Source of the DNA: Pseudomonadota bacterium
GTDB lineage: Bacteria; Desulfobacterota; Syntrophia; Syntrophales; JADFWA01
Length of the DNA stretch: 6,996 bases
Assembly: GCA_015222855.1 (NCBI GenBank)
Contig: JADFWA010000165.1
Span: 1 to 6,996 of the forward strand
Direction: 5' to 3'
Positions 1 through 6,688 of this stretch are shown one piece after another (position 1 is the stretch's first letter; each line of letters starts with the position of its first letter). The notes below the pieces were generated by a model. That model did no database searches. It was not told where the DNA came from and was given only the letters and a program-made list of their open reading frames with translations. The translations under genes were made by a program, and so were the position numbers.

Positions 1-780
1 GAAGGAATCCTCACAAGAGGGGAATCCATACTGTTTCCCAACATGTTTCCCTATGGCAGTTATTCGGCCGTGGCTGTATTTGACGAGGCCCACTTTACGG
101 AGATCGGCGGCTCTGATGTTCAAACCTACGCGGACTGTTTTGCAAACTGCGCGGAATACCTGAAACGTGTGGTGGACAACGATACTGAGGCCATATACAC
201 AGCCATAACACAGAACCATCTCCCGTCTTCCGGCGGGTCGCTCCTGCACCCGCACCTCCAGATACAGGCCGACAGAATTGCCTCAAACCACCACCGGACA
301 CTCATGAACAGGGCGGAAGAATATTACGGAAGCGCAGGATCACTTCTTTTTTCTGACTATCTGGAGCATGAACGGCAGGAACAGGCAAGGTATATCGGAA
401 ACACCGGTTCCTGGGAATGGATGGCCGCCTTTGCCCCGGAAGGGTTTTTCGAGCTCTGGGGGATTCTTCCGGGTGTTACCTCAGTGCGGAACCCGACCAA
501 TGAAGACTGGCGTCACCTCGCCCGTGGAGTCCTGAACACCCAGCGTTTTTACCGGAGTCTCAACAGGAACGGCTACAACCTCGGTATTCTCTCTATCGAA
601 GGGGAGGAGAGTATGGTGGAACTGAGAATTGTAACGATGGTCAGATCAAACTACGCGCCCTGGACCAGGAATGACCGCACCGGCTTTGAACTGATGCTCG
701 GTGATATGGCAACCTTCCTCCCGCCGGAGAGAACCGCGGAGCTTGCACGTCCATTCTGGGATGGTACGGCTAATCCTTAA
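1..780 (+). CDS. GalT-like HIT-superfamily nucleotidyltransferase, 5' part outside window
   Basis: The reading frame is open from the first base, so the gene begins upstream; 259 codons are visible and the frame ends at TAA 778-780. The ATG at 43 is internal, because the 14 codons before it already look like family sequence (a charged stretch then LFPN). The HIT-superfamily active site is clear: GGSLLHPHLQIQ, with HPH at nt 247-255. In galactose-1-phosphate uridylyltransferases the second His of HPH is the residue that becomes uridylylated. Known GalT enzymes exchange UMP between UDP-glucose and hexose-1-phosphate in the cytoplasm. The second half keeps only one His and lacks the HxH-type site of classical GalT, so I infer a divergent relative whose substrate may differ (another sugar phosphate or dinucleotide). 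The stop lies 36 bp before the preferred sirtuin start, so the two genes are probably cotranscribed. The superfamily is secure; the exact activity is not. Confidence 0.8.
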   Translation, partial: EGILTRGESILFPNMFPYGSYSAVAVFDEAHFTEIGGSDVQTYADCFANCAEYLKRVVDNDTEAIYTAITQNHLPSSGGSLLHPHLQIQADRIASNHHRTLMNRAEEYYGSAGSLLFSDYLEHERQEQARYIGNTGSWEWMAAFAPEGFFELWGILPGVTSVRNPTNEDWRHLARGVLNTQRFYRSLNRNGYNLGILSIEGEESMVELRIVTMVRSNYAPWTRNDRTGFELMLGDMATFLPPERTAELARPFWDGTANP

Positions 781-816
781 ATCATGTCGGAGGAGCAAAA
801 AGGACATAATACAACC

Positions 817-1518
817 ATGCAAACCATTAATCCGGATGAGTATCAGTATATCGTCTTTTTCACCGGGGCTGGAATGTCTGCCGAAAGTGGCGTTCCAACA
901 TACCGGGGCAGGGGAGGCGTATGGAGCGAATACAGATGGGAAGAATGCGCCTGTCAGGAGGCTTTCGACCGGGACCCCCAAAAGGTGCTGGAATTTCACG
1001 AATTGCGCCGCAAAGCCGTGCTGGAATGCCGGCCACACGCCGGCCATTTTGCAATTGCGGAATTGGGGAAAATGCACCCAAAAGTCGTTGTCGTGACACA
1101 GAATATTGACGGCATGCACCAGCGGGCAGGCAGTGAAGATGTCATGGAACTGCACGGCAGCCTCTGGCGTCTCAGATGTCCCACGCATGGCATTATTGAA
1201 GATGTCGGCGAGAAATACAAAAGCTACAGGTGCGAACATTGCGGCAGCTGGCTTCGACCCGACATCACATGGTTTCGTGACATGCTGGATGAATACAACA
1301 TGAATCAAGCCATCATTGCCCTCCGGAAATGCGATCTTTTCATCAGTATAGGCACCTCCGGCGTCGTCTATCCGGCAGCGGGTTTTCCGAAGATTGCCAA
1401 GGAATACGGTGCGAAATGTATTGAGATAAACCCGGAGCGAACCGAGATGTCCTTCATGTATGACATATCCATCCGATCAACAGCAGGCGAAGCACTGCCC
1501 CACCTCTTCCAGAAGTAG
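817..1518 (+). CDS. cobB: Sirtuin, NAD-dependent protein deacylase (CobB-like)
   Basis: This is a Sir2-family enzyme that removes acyl groups from protein lysines using NAD+, giving nicotinamide and O-acyl-ADP-ribose; it is expected to be cytoplasmic. Numbering from the upstream ATG at 784, it shows the NAD-binding GAGMSAESG (28-36), TQNID (105-109), catalytic His124 in ELHGS, a zinc-ribbon region with Cys132, Cys150 and Cys153, and GTSGVVYPAAG (190-200). The usual second zinc Cys is replaced in a CPTH motif. The segment FDRDPQKVLEFHELRR aligns well with E. coli CobB, but the acyl-pocket Tyr of the Tyr-x-x-Arg pair is His72 here, while Arg75 is kept. I prefer the ATG at 817 because AAAGGA lies at 799-804. 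The in-frame ATG at 784 has no ribosome site before it but would nearly abut the preceding stop, so it remains possible (244 rather than 233 residues). It follows the GalT-like gene in a likely operon. Confidence 0.92.
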   Translation: MQTINPDEYQYIVFFTGAGMSAESGVPTYRGRGGVWSEYRWEECACQEAFDRDPQKVLEFHELRRKAVLECRPHAGHFAIAELGKMHPKVVVVTQNIDGMHQRAGSEDVMELHGSLWRLRCPTHGIIEDVGEKYKSYRCEHCGSWLRPDITWFRDMLDEYNMNQAIIALRKCDLFISIGTSGVVYPAAGFPKIAKEYGAKCIEINPERTEMSFMYDISIRSTAGEALPHLFQK

Positions 1519-1564
1519 GGTCGGAGAGCGGGAATTCAGAAAATGTAAAAGGAGGGGTTGTTTC

Positions 1565-1901
1565 ATGAATACCGAATTTCACTACTACATTACAGGGATT
1601 ATTGCTCACGCCGCGGGATTCTCCCAAGAGGAGGCAAAGACGATAGCAACCGCTTCCGAATTTGTCGATGAGAATGACGTTTCTTTTAATATCGAAGATA
1701 GATCGTCGGGGAAGTCGTACGAGGTGTATATCTCACAGACCATGAACATTTTGAAGCCGAAACGGAAACTAATGCGGATATATCCTGTTTTCCATTTTCT
1801 TCCCGGTGATCCAGGAAGCCGTAAAGGCGCATCAGGCTCTTGCGATGGGATATTTGAAGACCACATTCGACAAGATGGGCATTGATCTCCATCGATGGTA
1901 A
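1565..1901 (+). pseudogene. Remnant of a larger unknown-function protein (DUF6765-like), internally deleted and frameshifted
   Basis: A strong ribosome site (AAAAGGAGGGG, about 1547-1557) precedes the ATG at 1565. The frame encodes a conserved-looking start (MNTEFHYYITGIIAHAAGF), then a VDENDVSFNIEDRSSGK segment and an ISQTMNILKPKRKLM...YPVFHFLPGDP segment ending near nt 1813. After that the frame becomes low-complexity Gly/Ser/Arg sequence and stops at 1885. The +1-shifted frame, open from 1773, instead gives a helix-like tail from about nt 1806 (VIQEAVKAHQALAMGYLK and on to LHRW) with TAA at 1899-1901. It looks like a family C-terminus. I recall the N-terminal pattern from proteins labelled DUF6765, typically several hundred residues long; that is memory, not a search. 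My reading is N- and C-terminal ends joined by an internal deletion at about 1800-1812 that also broke the frame. As written the ORF would give 106 residues. A sequencing frameshift alone would not restore a protein of full family length. Confidence 0.55.
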
Positions 1902-1932
1902 CAAAAAGTGTGGGTAAATGGGGGCGGTGAAT

Positions 1933-2994
1933 CTATTCCAAGATATAGCGGACTACCAAATCCCCTACCTCACGCGTTCCATGCCCCATTTTGCCGGCAT
2001 CCATGCTCTTGGCATCATTTTTTACAACTTTCTTGATGGCATTGAGTAAATTTTCCGAAGCCGTTTCCTCTTCAAGATGATCGAGCATCATCTGCGCCGC
2101 GGCTATTGCCGCCAGGGGATTTATCTTGTTCAAGCCCGTGTATTTCGGGGCTGAACCTCCTATAGGTTCGAACATTGCCGTGCCTTCCGGGTTTATATTG
2201 CCGCCGGCGGCGATGCCCATTCCGCCCTGTATCATTGCCCCCAGATCTGTGATGATATCCCCGAACATGTTATCTGTCACAATCACATCAAAATATTCGG
2301 GGTTCTTTACCATCCACATACATATGGCATCCACGTGGGCGTAATCGGTTTCGATATCGGGATAGTCGCTGCTGCATTCCTCGAAGGTCCTTTCCCACAG
2401 GTCGAACGCGTAGGTAAGTACATTTGTTTTTCCGCACAGGGTCAGCTTCTTTTTCTTATTCCTCTTCCCGCAATATTCGAATGCAAAGCGGATACAGCGC
2501 TCAACGCCCCTTCTCGTGTTTATCGATTCCTGAATCGCGACTTCGTCGGGGGTTCCTTTCCTTAAAAAACCGCCGCTTCCGGTATAAAGCCCTTCCGTAT
2601 TTTCCCTTACGACCACAAAGTCGATATCTTTGGGGCCTTTATCCTTAATAGGCGTATACACGCCGGGAAAAAGAACGACGGGTCTCAGATTTATGTAGAG
2701 ATCCAGTTCAAAGCGGAGCTTCAGCAGAATCTCCTGTTCGAGTATCCCCGGTTTGACCTCCGGATGGCCGATTGCCCCCAGGAAAATGGCATCCATCTCT
2801 CTCAATTCAGAGAGGACGGAATCCGGTAGGAGTTCCCCCTTGCTCAGGTATCTCTCTCCGCCCAGATCGTAATGAACGAGATTGAATTCGGGTCCTCCAA
2901 CCTCTGAAATGGCCTTCAACGCCTTCATGGCCTCGGCCGTTACTTCAGTTCCCGTTCCATCTCCGGGTATTACACCGATGTCATAATTTTTCAT
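1933..2994 (-). CDS. leuB: 3-isopropylmalate dehydrogenase
   Basis: The 353-residue product is a beta-decarboxylating dehydrogenase. It oxidises 3-isopropylmalate with NAD+ and releases CO2 to give 4-methyl-2-oxopentanoate, the last dedicated step before transamination to leucine. Visible landmarks: GVIPGDGTG (7-15), LLKLRFELDLYINLRPV (90-106) with substrate-binding Arg94 and Arg104, VVVRENTEG (127-135), GKTNVL with Lys189, Asp222, and the signature DNMFGDIITD (241-250) followed by a Gly-rich loop. The ILLKLR helix fits isopropylmalate enzymes; FPGVYTP and RENTEG also resemble the tartrate/malate dehydrogenase branch, so broader specificity (including erythro-3-methylmalate from citramalate) is plausible. 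The start at 2994 starts the conserved fold. Upstream in-frame ATGs at 3012 and 3093 lack a good ribosome site, and 3093 would force translation through the palindromic insert; GGAG lies 12 nt before 2994. It is the last gene of the leu operon and converges on the rightward genes with 31 bp between. Confidence 0.93.
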   Translation of the reverse strand: MKNYDIGVIPGDGTGTEVTAEAMKALKAISEVGGPEFNLVHYDLGGERYLSKGELLPDSVLSELREMDAIFLGAIGHPEVKPGILEQEILLKLRFELDLYINLRPVVLFPGVYTPIKDKGPKDIDFVVVRENTEGLYTGSGGFLRKGTPDEVAIQESINTRRGVERCIRFAFEYCGKRNKKKKLTLCGKTNVLTYAFDLWERTFEECSSDYPDIETDYAHVDAICMWMVKNPEYFDVIVTDNMFGDIITDLGAMIQGGMGIAAGGNINPEGTAMFEPIGGSAPKYTGLNKINPLAAIAAAQMMLDHLEEETASENLLNAIKKVVKNDAKSMDAGKMGHGTREVGDLVVRYILE

Positions 2995-3029
2995 GGTTTT
3001 CTTTCGCTCCATACAGGTTTTGACAATTC

Positions 3030-3087
3030 TGTAGGGTGGCATTTTATATACCACCGTTTGCGGTCGGGTGTAAAACCCGACCCTACA
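3030..3087. repeat. Nested palindromic insert in the leuD-leuB gap (small MITE/REP-like element)
   Basis: The 58-bp unit is bounded by an inverted repeat, TGTAGGGT at 3030-3037 and ACCCTACA at 3080-3087. Inside are two hairpins: GGTGG 3035-3039 with CCACC 3051-3055, and a perfect 8-bp stem GGTCGGGT 3062-3069 with ACCCGACC 3075-3082 around a 5-base loop. It fills most of the gap between leuD and leuB, where no gene is present. The architecture looks like a dispersed non-autonomous repeat, and similar GTAGGGT-type palindromes occur in many bacterial genomes. Transcribed within the leu mRNA it would fold strongly. No U-tract follows it, so it is not an obvious terminator. Confidence 0.7.
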
Positions 3088-3126
3088 ATCCAAAAAAATC
3101 TTGATTCGCCTCTCAGAATCACACTT

Positions 3127-3621
3127 TCAATGCCCTTTTTGCCTTTTGGTATATTCTACCAATCCCCCCATCTTTATCAGTTCTCTCATAAAATCCGGGA
3201 TTGGGTGTGCTGAAAATGTTTTTCCGCCGCCGATACTTTTAATCTTACCAGTCGCAAGATCGACGGCGATCTCCTCCCCTTCCGACAAGCCTTTGGTTGC
3301 CTCTTCCGATTCAAGAAGCGGCAGACCTATGTTAAACGCGTTTCGGTAAAATATCCTTGCAAAGCTTTTGGCAATAATCACACTGATACCGGCCTCTTTG
3401 ATGGCAAGCGGGGCATGCTCACGGGATGACCCGCAGCCGAAGTTTCTGCCCGCAATCAGGATGTCACCGGAAGAGACATCTTTCGCAAAATCAGGTCTGA
3501 CATCGATAAAACAGCTCTTCGCCAGCTCAGATCCATCCGAGATATTGAGATACCTTGCCGGAATAATCAGGTCGGTATCAATGTCATTGCCAAACTTCCA
3601 GACTTTTCCTTGAAATTTCAT
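3127..3621 (-). CDS. leuD: 3-isopropylmalate dehydratase small subunit
   Basis: This 164-residue protein matches the compact type 2 LeuD size (about 165 residues, against about 200 for the E. coli type). Together with LeuC it isomerises 2-isopropylmalate to 3-isopropylmalate. The swivel-domain landmarks are present: DIDTDLIIPARYLNI (13-27), NFGCGSSREHAPLAI (60-74), whose GSSREHA segment contributes to the active site, and FARIFYRNAFNIGLP (87-101). The loop after PARYL carries Asn26; I recall homoaconitases having Arg at this position, so this argues mildly against a homoaconitate role. I chose the ATG at 3621 over an in-frame GTG at 3630 because AAGG at 3631-3634 is 9 nt before the ATG and abuts the GTG. 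The gene lies between leuC (117-bp gap with palindromic and tandem repeats) and leuB. Confidence 0.94.
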   Translation of the reverse strand: MKFQGKVWKFGNDIDTDLIIPARYLNISDGSELAKSCFIDVRPDFAKDVSSGDILIAGRNFGCGSSREHAPLAIKEAGISVIIAKSFARIFYRNAFNIGLPLLESEEATKGLSEGEEIAVDLATGKIKSIGGGKTFSAHPIPDFMRELIKMGGLVEYTKRQKGH

Positions 3622-3645
3622 TTTATTCACCCTTACCCAAGCCCC

Positions 3646-3688
3646 CTCCCATCACGTGCAGCGCAGGCGCTTGCGCCGCGTGAGGGAG
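3646..3688. repeat. Large imperfect stem-loop in the leuC-leuD gap
   Basis: The outer arms CTCCC(A)TCACG (3646-3656) and CGTGAGGGAG (3679-3688) pair with a single bulged base. An inner GC-rich hairpin, GGCGC 3666-3670 with GCGCC 3673-3677, sits at the tip. The whole is much more GC-rich than the flanking sequence and looks like a REP-type insert. On the leu transcript it falls just upstream of the leuD ribosome site (3631-3634), so it could affect the LeuC:LeuD ratio or mRNA stability. It lacks a U-tract on the minus strand, so termination is unlikely. Confidence 0.65.
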
Positions 3689-3704
3689 AGGGAGATTCAA
3701 TACA

Positions 3705-3732
3705 CCTTTAGCCTTTAGCCCTTTGCCTTTTA
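3705..3732. repeat. Short 7-bp tandem repeat (CCTTTAG-type)
   Basis: Four consecutive heptamers are visible: CCTTTAG 3705-3711, CCTTTAG 3712-3718, CCCTTTG 3719-3725 and CCTTTTA 3726-3732. The first two are identical and the others have drifted. The array lies immediately downstream of the leuC stop on the leu transcript, next to the stem-loop at 3646-3688. It may be slippage-derived or part of the same inserted repeat unit; no function can be read from it. Confidence 0.55.
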
Positions 3733-3738
3733 CCTCGA

Positions 3739-4998
3739 TTATAGCTCATCAACGCCCCCGATCCTTCCCAGTACGGCGGATGCCGCCGCTACCAGGGGAT
3801 TGGACAGATAAACCTCACTTTTCGGGTGTCCCATCCTTCCTACGAAATTTCTGTTGGTTGTAGATAGTGCCCGCTCCCCTTCAGCCAGGATACCCATGTG
3901 CCCTCCCAGGCAGGGACCGCAACAGGGGGGGCCGATCACGGCGCCCGCGTCGAGGAATGTTTCAATAATGCCCTCCTCTATCGCCTTCCTGTATATCCAG
4001 GGCGAACTCGGTATGACTATGAGCCTCAGACCACGGGCGATCCTTCTTCCTTTCAGGATGCCTGCCGCGTCACGCAAGTCCTCCAGCCAGCCATTGGTGC
4101 ATGAACCTATAAATACCTGATCGAGCTGGACATCACCCACCTCCGAAATTGGACGGACATTCGCGGGGGAAGGAGGAAAGGCGACCTGCGGCTCAATTTC
4201 ATCCACCATTATCTCCATTACTTTTTCATACTTTGCGTCCGGATCCCCCTTTAAGATCAGGGGTTCCAAAGATGATCTTTCGGCAACATAGGCCAGTGTT
4301 GTTTCATCCGGTTCGATGATTCCCGATTTTCCACCGGCTTCAATGGCCATATTGGCCATTGTGAATCTCTGATTCATTGGAAGCCTTCTGATTACCTCGC
4401 CTGTAAACTCAAGCGCGCAGTAAAGGGCGCCTTCCACACCCATAAGCCCGATGGTATGGAGGATCAGATCTTTCCCTACTACACCGGCCTGCAGGTTTCC
4501 TTCATATTCAATTCTGATGGTTGGGGGCACTTTCAACCATATCTCACCCGTCGCCATTACCGCGCCCAGATCGGTACTCCCGACCCCCGTGGAAAATGCA
4601 CCCAAGGCCCCATAGGTGCATGTATGGCTGTCAGCGCCGACAATCAGTTGCCCGGGCAAAACAAGCCCCTTCTCAGGGAGGATAACATGCCCGATTCCCG
4701 CTTCTCCCACCTCGAAGTAATGTTTTATCTTCTGTTCTCCGGCAAACTCGCGCATCAGCTTTGCCTGCTGAGCCGATTGAATATCCTTGTTCGGGACAAA
4801 GTGATCGGCGACAAGTGCGATCTTTTCTCTGTCAAAGACCTTTCCCGTGCCTATTTCATTAAAAACCTTAATCGCAATGGGAGAGGTTACGTCATGGGCA
4901 AAGGCCAGGTCAACCTTTGCCTCGATCATATCTCCCGGAGAGACCTCTTCCAGCCCCGCATGGAGCGCTAATATCTTTTCCGTAATAGTCATTGCCAT
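3739..4998 (-). CDS. leuC: 3-isopropylmalate dehydratase large subunit
   Basis: The 419-residue aconitase-family protein carries the [4Fe-4S] cluster that, with LeuD, dehydrates and rehydrates 2-isopropylmalate to 3-isopropylmalate. Cluster ligands are visible as Cys300 (FIGSCTN), Cys360 and Cys363 (PPCCGPCLGG, 358-366). Other family landmarks are DHFVPN (65-70), GADSHTCTYGALGAF (121-135) and a C-terminal NRNFVGRMGHP (382-392). The length fits the type 2 (archaeal-like, about 420 residues) subfamily rather than the 466-residue E. coli type, which matches the short LeuD next to it. The start at 4998 has AGAGGA 6 nt upstream; a second ATG at 4992 is less well spaced. It starts 15 bp after the leuA stop, so translation is probably coupled. 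It can also act on citramalate made by CimA, whose gene end is at the right edge. Confidence 0.95.
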   Translation of the reverse strand: MAMTITEKILALHAGLEEVSPGDMIEAKVDLAFAHDVTSPIAIKVFNEIGTGKVFDREKIALVADHFVPNKDIQSAQQAKLMREFAGEQKIKHYFEVGEAGIGHVILPEKGLVLPGQLIVGADSHTCTYGALGAFSTGVGSTDLGAVMATGEIWLKVPPTIRIEYEGNLQAGVVGKDLILHTIGLMGVEGALYCALEFTGEVIRRLPMNQRFTMANMAIEAGGKSGIIEPDETTLAYVAERSSLEPLILKGDPDAKYEKVMEIMVDEIEPQVAFPPSPANVRPISEVGDVQLDQVFIGSCTNGWLEDLRDAAGILKGRRIARGLRLIVIPSSPWIYRKAIEEGIIETFLDAGAVIGPPCCGPCLGGHMGILAEGERALSTTNRNFVGRMGHPKSEVYLSNPLVAAASAVLGRIGGVDEL

Positions 4999-5013
4999 GT
5001 CTGATCCTCTTTT

Positions 5014-6567
5014 TTACTTAACTTCAGCATCTTTATTGTCATATGCTTTCAACGACTCAACTCTGTTTAACGTATTTATGTAAGCCTTTGCCGATGCCAC
5101 AATGATGTCAGGATCCGCGCCGCGCCCCACGACAGTGCGCCCATTATATTTGAGCTGGACGGTAACCACACCCTGGGCATCTGTCCCTCCTGTTATTGCG
5201 TTTACCGCATATCTCAGGAGGTAGTAGTCCGTCTTTGTGATTTTTCTGATAGCGGCAAAGGTCGCGTCGACGGGACCGACCCCGAAACCCGCATCCTGTA
5301 TTACCTCTCCGTCCACTTCCATCTGGATGGTTGCCGTAGGAATCGCCACATTACCGCTAACAACATTTAGATAAATCAACCTGTATTTGTCAAGTTTTCT
5401 GAATACGTCATAAGAAAGAATGGCTTCAATGTCCTCATCAAATATCTCCTTTTTGACATCCGCGAGTTCTTTGAATCGTTCAAAAGCCTTATCAATTTCT
5501 TCATCAGTAAGGTTGGTATATCCCATCTTTTCGAGATGTTTTTTTATTGCATGGCGGCCTGAGTGTTTTCCCAAAACGATATGTGTTTCCGGCACTCCCA
5601 CTGATTGCGGGGTCATAATCTCATAAGTCATTTTCTCCTTAATAAGGCCGTCTTGATGAATGCCCGACTCATGGGCAAACGCATTTGCCCCCACAATCGC
5701 CTTGTTAGGCTGAACAGGTATGCCGGTTATATCCGTCAACAGCCTTGACGAGTGATAGATAAGCTTCTTCTTAATGTTCGAACTAAATCCCAAGAGGTCT
5801 TTTCTCGTCTCCAGAGCCATAACAACCTCTTCCAATGAGGCGTTTCCTGCCCTCTCGCCTATGCCGTTTATGGTACACTCTACCTGTCTTGCCCCGTGCT
5901 TCAGGGCGGACAAAGAGTTTGCAACCGCCACACCGAGGTCATTATGGCAGTGAACCGATATGACTGCATCATTAATATTTTTTACGTTTTCGAAGAGGTA
6001 CGCTATCAATTCACCGAATTCGTCAGGCATTGCGTATCCGACGGTATCGGGTATGTTAACAGTGTTAGCCCCTGCAGCTATAACGGCCTCTACAACTTCA
6101 CAGAGGTAGTCTTTATCCGTTCTTGTCGCGTCCATGGGTGAAAATTCCACGTTTTTTGTATAGGTGCAGGCATGTTCCACGGCGGCACGTGCTTCCTTCA
6201 GAACCTGTTTTTGTGTTTTTTTCAACTGGTACTTGAGGTGTATGTCGGAGGTAGATATAAATGTGTGAATTCTGGGATCAGCCGCATCTTTAATCGCTTC
6301 CCATGCCCGATCAATATCTGCAAGATCTGCCCTGGCGAGAGCGGCGATCTGAGGGCCTCTGATTTCCCTGGCAATTTGCTGAACCGATGCAAAGTCTCCC
6401 TCTGATGCGACCGGAAACCCGGCTTCGATAATATCCACCCCCAGATTTTCCAGCTGCCTGGCAAATCTTAGTTTTTCATCCAGATTCATACTGAAACCTG
6501 GCGACTGTTCCCCATCCCTGAGGGTCGTATCGAATATAAAGACTCTTTTTTTGTTTGATTTTGTCAT
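5014..6567 (-). CDS. leuA: 2-isopropylmalate synthase
   Basis: The 517-residue enzyme condenses acetyl-CoA with 2-oxoisovalerate, the committed step of leucine synthesis. The TIM-barrel catalytic domain has FDTTLRDGEQSPG (12-24) with metal-binding Asp13 and catalytic Arg17, EAGFPVAS (48-55), the metal ligands His206 and His208 in HCHND, and NGIGERAGNAS (234-244). FAHESGIHQDG (297-307) and LGKHSGRHA (332-340) follow in the linker region. Residues from about 395 to 505 form the C-terminal LeuA regulatory domain (GFGVGPVDA, 427-435), where leucine feedback inhibition is expected. The family's usual length is close to this. The in-frame ATG at 6579 is rejected as start because its own codon forms part of the GGAGG at 6573-6577 that serves the ATG at 6567. 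It is the first structural gene behind a leucine attenuator and is followed by leuC, leuD and leuB. Confidence 0.96.
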   Translation of the reverse strand: MTKSNKKRVFIFDTTLRDGEQSPGFSMNLDEKLRFARQLENLGVDIIEAGFPVASEGDFASVQQIAREIRGPQIAALARADLADIDRAWEAIKDAADPRIHTFISTSDIHLKYQLKKTQKQVLKEARAAVEHACTYTKNVEFSPMDATRTDKDYLCEVVEAVIAAGANTVNIPDTVGYAMPDEFGELIAYLFENVKNINDAVISVHCHNDLGVAVANSLSALKHGARQVECTINGIGERAGNASLEEVVMALETRKDLLGFSSNIKKKLIYHSSRLLTDITGIPVQPNKAIVGANAFAHESGIHQDGLIKEKMTYEIMTPQSVGVPETHIVLGKHSGRHAIKKHLEKMGYTNLTDEEIDKAFERFKELADVKKEIFDEDIEAILSYDVFRKLDKYRLIYLNVVSGNVAIPTATIQMEVDGEVIQDAGFGVGPVDATFAAIRKITKTDYYLLRYAVNAITGGTDAQGVVTVQLKYNGRTVVGRGADPDIIVASAKAYINTLNRVESLKAYDNKDAEVK

Positions 6568-6572
6568 TCCTG

Positions 6573-6577
6573 CCTCC
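6573..6577 (-). promoter_or_regulatory. leuA ribosome binding site that decides the start
   Basis: GGAGG, read on the minus strand, lies 5 nt before the ATG at 6567. It overlaps the in-frame upstream ATG at 6579, which has only A/T-rich sequence before it. This fixes the leuA start at 6567. Confidence 0.8.
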
Positions 6578-6598
6578 ATTTAAATTTGATGGTTTTAC

Positions 6599-6637
6599 AA
6601 AACAAAAAGGCCATGAGTTTTCCACCCATGGCCTTTA
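6599..6637 (-). terminator. Intrinsic terminator (attenuator) ahead of leuA
   Basis: On the minus strand AAAGGCCATG (plus-strand positions 6628-6637) pairs with CATGGCCTTT (6606-6615). A further three pairs (one G.U) lead into a 5-base GGAAA loop, giving a 13-bp stem. A T-rich run, TTTTTGTTTT, closes it. This is a strong Rho-independent terminator placed about 32 bases before the leuA start, where it would stop leuA-leuC-leuD-leuB transcription when leucine is plentiful. Confidence 0.9.
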
Positions 6638-6688
6638 GATACTATCTTATATGTTGTCAGTTCATTTTTTCCTAAGGGCAACGGGCGG
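6622..6688 (-). promoter_or_regulatory. Antiterminator pairing in the leuA leader
   Basis: Arm 2 (plus-strand positions 6671-6688, minus-strand CCGCCCGTTGCCCTTAGG) pairs with arm 3 (6622-6639, TCTAAAGGCCATGGGTGG) over 18 positions with two mismatches and three G.U wobbles. Arm 3 contains the whole left arm of the terminator stem, so the two structures exclude each other. Arm 2 is translated as codons 30-35 of the leader peptide. A ribosome reaching the leader stop would cover arm 2 and permit termination; one stalled at the upstream Leu codons would leave arm 2 free. The pairing was done by hand, with no energy calculation. Confidence 0.75.

Noticed and set aside
646..1308. 220-residue minus-strand frame opposite galT-like and cobB
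   Set aside because: It is the complement of two strongly supported genes, has no recognisable motif, and spans the boundary between them; a shadow frame.
1902..1932. Terminator between the convergent remnant gene and leuB
   Set aside because: I see no stem with a T-run in these 31 bases on either strand.
2995..3093. N-terminal extension of LeuB up to 3093
   Set aside because: It would be translated from the palindromic insert, lacks a ribosome site, and precedes the normal N-terminus of the family.
4456..4971. 171-residue plus-strand frame opposite leuC
   Set aside because: It lies wholly within leuC on the other strand and has no family features.
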